The position numbers and the translations under genes were made by a program. The notes beneath the pieces were generated by a model. That model had not been told where the DNA came from. It saw only the letters and a list, made by a program, of their open reading frames with translations, and searched no databases. Positions 31,872 through 33,432 of a stretch of 33,432 nt of DNA are shown here, in pieces. The first letter of the stretch is position 1; each line of letters starts with the position of its first letter. Source of the stretch: Acidobacteriota bacterium (GTDB lineage: Bacteria > Acidobacteriota > Blastocatellia > Pyrinomonadales > Pyrinomonadaceae). The stretch lies in the NCBI GenBank assembly GCA_003222845.1, contig QHXG01000112.1, forward strand, positions 1 through 33,432. Direction: 5' to 3'.

Positions 31872-31980
31872 AGCCACAAGAAGGCACAAAAAGCGCAAAA
31901 TAAGCGAAGCCGTATTCGTCCTTCCGATTTTCTTCGCTCCTCATTTCTTGTTTTTTGTGCTTTTTGTGGCTTTCGTGGCT
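31872..31980. repeat. Inverted repeat filling the sdhA-sdhB gap
   Basis: Arms 31872-31909 and 31932-31980 pair imperfectly with indels over AGCCACNAA, GCACAAAAAGC and AAGCGAAG blocks. It occupies nearly the whole 125-base space between the two genes and leaves sdhB without a normal ribosome site. Confidence 0.7.
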
Positions 31981-31988
31981 GCCTTCTT

Positions 31989-33432
31989 CTACGCCTTTGC
32001 CGTTTCTTTCTTCTCGTGCGAGTAGTCACGCTTCCGCGGCGCGATCATTGACACGTCAACCGGCTCGTAAGAGAGCACTGGACCTTCTCCTGAGTATTCG
32101 GCGATCGTGGTCTTTAACCAGTTGGCATCGTCACGATTCGGGAACTCGGGCTTGTAATGCGCGCCCCGCGATTCATTGCGATTCAATGCTCCGAGGGTGA
32201 TCACCCGCGCTAACTCGAGCATGTTGTCCAAGTGTCGCGCATGCGGCAAAGCCATCGTGGCCCAAAGATTTGAATCATTGATCGAGATACTCCGATAACG
32301 CTCCATTAATTCGCGCAACCTATCATCAGTCTCTTTCAAACGATCGTTGTAACGCACCACGGTAACGTTATCCGTCATGATCCGTCCCATCTCTTCGTGG
32401 ACCTTGTATTGATTTTCGTTGCCGCTTTGTTTGATCAGCGCCTCGTTGATTTCCTGCTGTCGTTTCGTCTCCTGCTCGTATATCCGCGAATCATCGGCAC
32501 CATTTCGCTGCACATTCGTCGCCCATTCAATTGCCGCGGGGGCCGCGATGAAACCACCGTAGACACAACTCACCAGCGAGTTCGCGCCTAAACGATTGGC
32601 GCCGTGAATCGAGTAATCGCATTCGCCGGCAGCCAATAAGCCGGGAATGCTTGTGCGCTGATCGAAGTCGACCCATAGTCCGCCCATTGAATAATGCACG
32701 CCCGGAAAAATGCGCATTGGCACGTGCCGTGGATCGTCGCCCACGAACATCTCATAAATCTCCAGGATGGCGCCGAGTTTCTGATCGAGCGTCTCAGCCG
32801 GAATGTGCGTGAGATCGAGATAAACCTGGTTCTCGCCGTTGACCCCAAAACCATCGATACAAACTTGAAAGATCTCGCGCGTGGCAATATCGCGTGGCAC
32901 CAGATTGCCGTAAGCCGGATACTTCTCTTCGAGAAAATACCAACGCTCTTTTTCGGGGATCGAGGAAGGCGATCGCTTATCGCTTTTCGCGCGCGGCACC
33001 CAGACGCGTCCGCCTTCGCCGCGAGCCGATTCGCTCATCAAGCGCAGCTTGTCATCGCCGGGAATCGAAGTTGGATGCACTTGAATGAATTCGCCGTTCG
33101 CGTACTTCGCGCCTTGTTGATAACAGGCCGAGACCGCGCTGCCGGTGCACACCATCGAATTGGTCGACTTGCCAAAGATCAATCCTGGCCCACCGGTCGC
33201 GATGATGACGGCATCCGCGGGAAATGCTTTCAATTCCAAAGACCGCAAGTTCATCGCTACCAGGCCGCGACAAACCTGATGATCGTCGAGCACCAAAGAC
33301 AACATCTCCCAGGCTTCATATTTCTTAACCCGGCCCGCCACTTCGTAACGCCGCACCTGTTCATCGAGCGCGTACAAGAGCTGCTGGCCCGTCGAAGCGC
33401 CGGCAAATGCGGTGCGATGATGTTTGGTGCCG
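31989..33432 (-). CDS. sdhA: Succinate dehydrogenase flavoprotein subunit, N-terminus cut by window edge
   Basis: The frame is open to the window edge and covers about 480 residues of a protein usually near 590-640. The visible part starts GTKHHRTAFAGASTGQQLLYALDEQV, typical of Bacillus-type SdhA. The covalent-FAD His is outside the window. Active-site features present are SESARGEGGRVWVP, HYSMGGLWVD and HGANRLGANSLVSCVYGG. SdhA oxidises succinate to fumarate in the TCA cycle. Order is sdhA-sdhB on the minus strand. The stop at 31989 is followed by an inverted repeat before sdhB. A TTG at 33377 is internal and not a start. Confidence 0.96.
   Translation of the reverse strand, partial: GTKHHRTAFAGASTGQQLLYALDEQVRRYEVAGRVKKYEAWEMLSLVLDDHQVCRGLVAMNLRSLELKAFPADAVIIATGGPGLIFGKSTNSMVCTGSAVSACYQQGAKYANGEFIQVHPTSIPGDDKLRLMSESARGEGGRVWVPRAKSDKRSPSSIPEKERWYFLEEKYPAYGNLVPRDIATREIFQVCIDGFGVNGENQVYLDLTHIPAETLDQKLGAILEIYEMFVGDDPRHVPMRIFPGVHYSMGGLWVDFDQRTSIPGLLAAGECDYSIHGANRLGANSLVSCVYGGFIAAPAAIEWATNVQRNGADDSRIYEQETKRQQEINEALIKQSGNENQYKVHEEMGRIMTDNVTVVRYNDRLKETDDRLRELMERYRSISINDSNLWATMALPHARHLDNMLELARVITLGALNRNESRGAHYKPEFPNRDDANWLKTTIAEYSGEGPVLSYEPVDVSMIAPRKRDYSHEKKETAKA

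Overview
The window looks like chromosomal DNA of a Gram-negative bacterium, most likely an Acidobacteriota member of the Blastocatellia type. This is inference: lipid A/Kdo genes (waaA, lpxK) imply an outer membrane. A Ser/Thr kinase with an N-terminal zinc knuckle, a Bacillus-like SdhA/SdhB pair, an hrcA-grpE-dnaK-dnaJ heat-shock cluster and many palindromic intergenic repeats fit that group. No rRNA, tRNA, CRISPR array, transposase or phage gene was seen. Both ends cut genes: a hybrid histidine kinase on the left and sdhA on the right.

Layout. 1-3.5 kb (minus): partial PAS/PAS hybrid histidine kinase and a DacB-type (S13) penicillin-binding protein. 3.6-9.7 kb (plus): Ogg2-type DNA glycosylase, a secreted TPR protein with two retropepsin-like domains, a PIN-domain protein with a possible small partner, an unrecognised protein, a lytic transglycosylase and an amidohydrolase; several genes overlap by 4 bases. 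10-12.3 kb: two secreted proteins of unknown role (TPR-like, YARHG repeats) facing each other. 12.4-17.6 kb (minus): hrcA-grpE-dnaK-dnaJ, with dnaJ broken by a frameshift and no CIRCE operator visible. 17.9-22.1 kb (plus): SprT-like metallopeptidase, EF-P with an exact internal 24-base duplication, then waaA and lpxK. 22.2-28.9 kb (minus): Ser/Thr kinase, the F0 genes atpI-atpB-atpE without F1, a slipin-type SPFH protein and an amidase. 29.2-30.2 kb (plus): malate dehydrogenase, followed by a Cys-rich short reading frame containing an in-frame stop and a strong terminator. 30.5-33.4 kb (minus): sdhA-sdhB, followed 6 bases later by a DUF4258/YgiT pair that resembles a toxin-antitoxin module.

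The genes are mainly housekeeping: envelope biogenesis (peptidoglycan hydrolases, Kdo transferase, LpxK), protein quality control, and energy metabolism (F0, Mdh, Sdh). What stands out is between them. At least eight intergenic spaces carry inverted repeats of several unrelated families: a pair of long inverted-repeat elements sharing one core at about 23.9 and 29.0 kb, a three-hairpin cloverleaf-like palindrome at 26.1 kb, a palindrome that supplies the C-terminal codons of lpxK, and others in the sdhA-sdhB gap and the mdh leader. They look like non-autonomous mobile or REP-like elements. No complete novel multi-gene system is evident. The best candidates for something undescribed are the tandem-retropepsin TPR protein, the palindrome families, the Cys-rich frame and the unusual EF-P.
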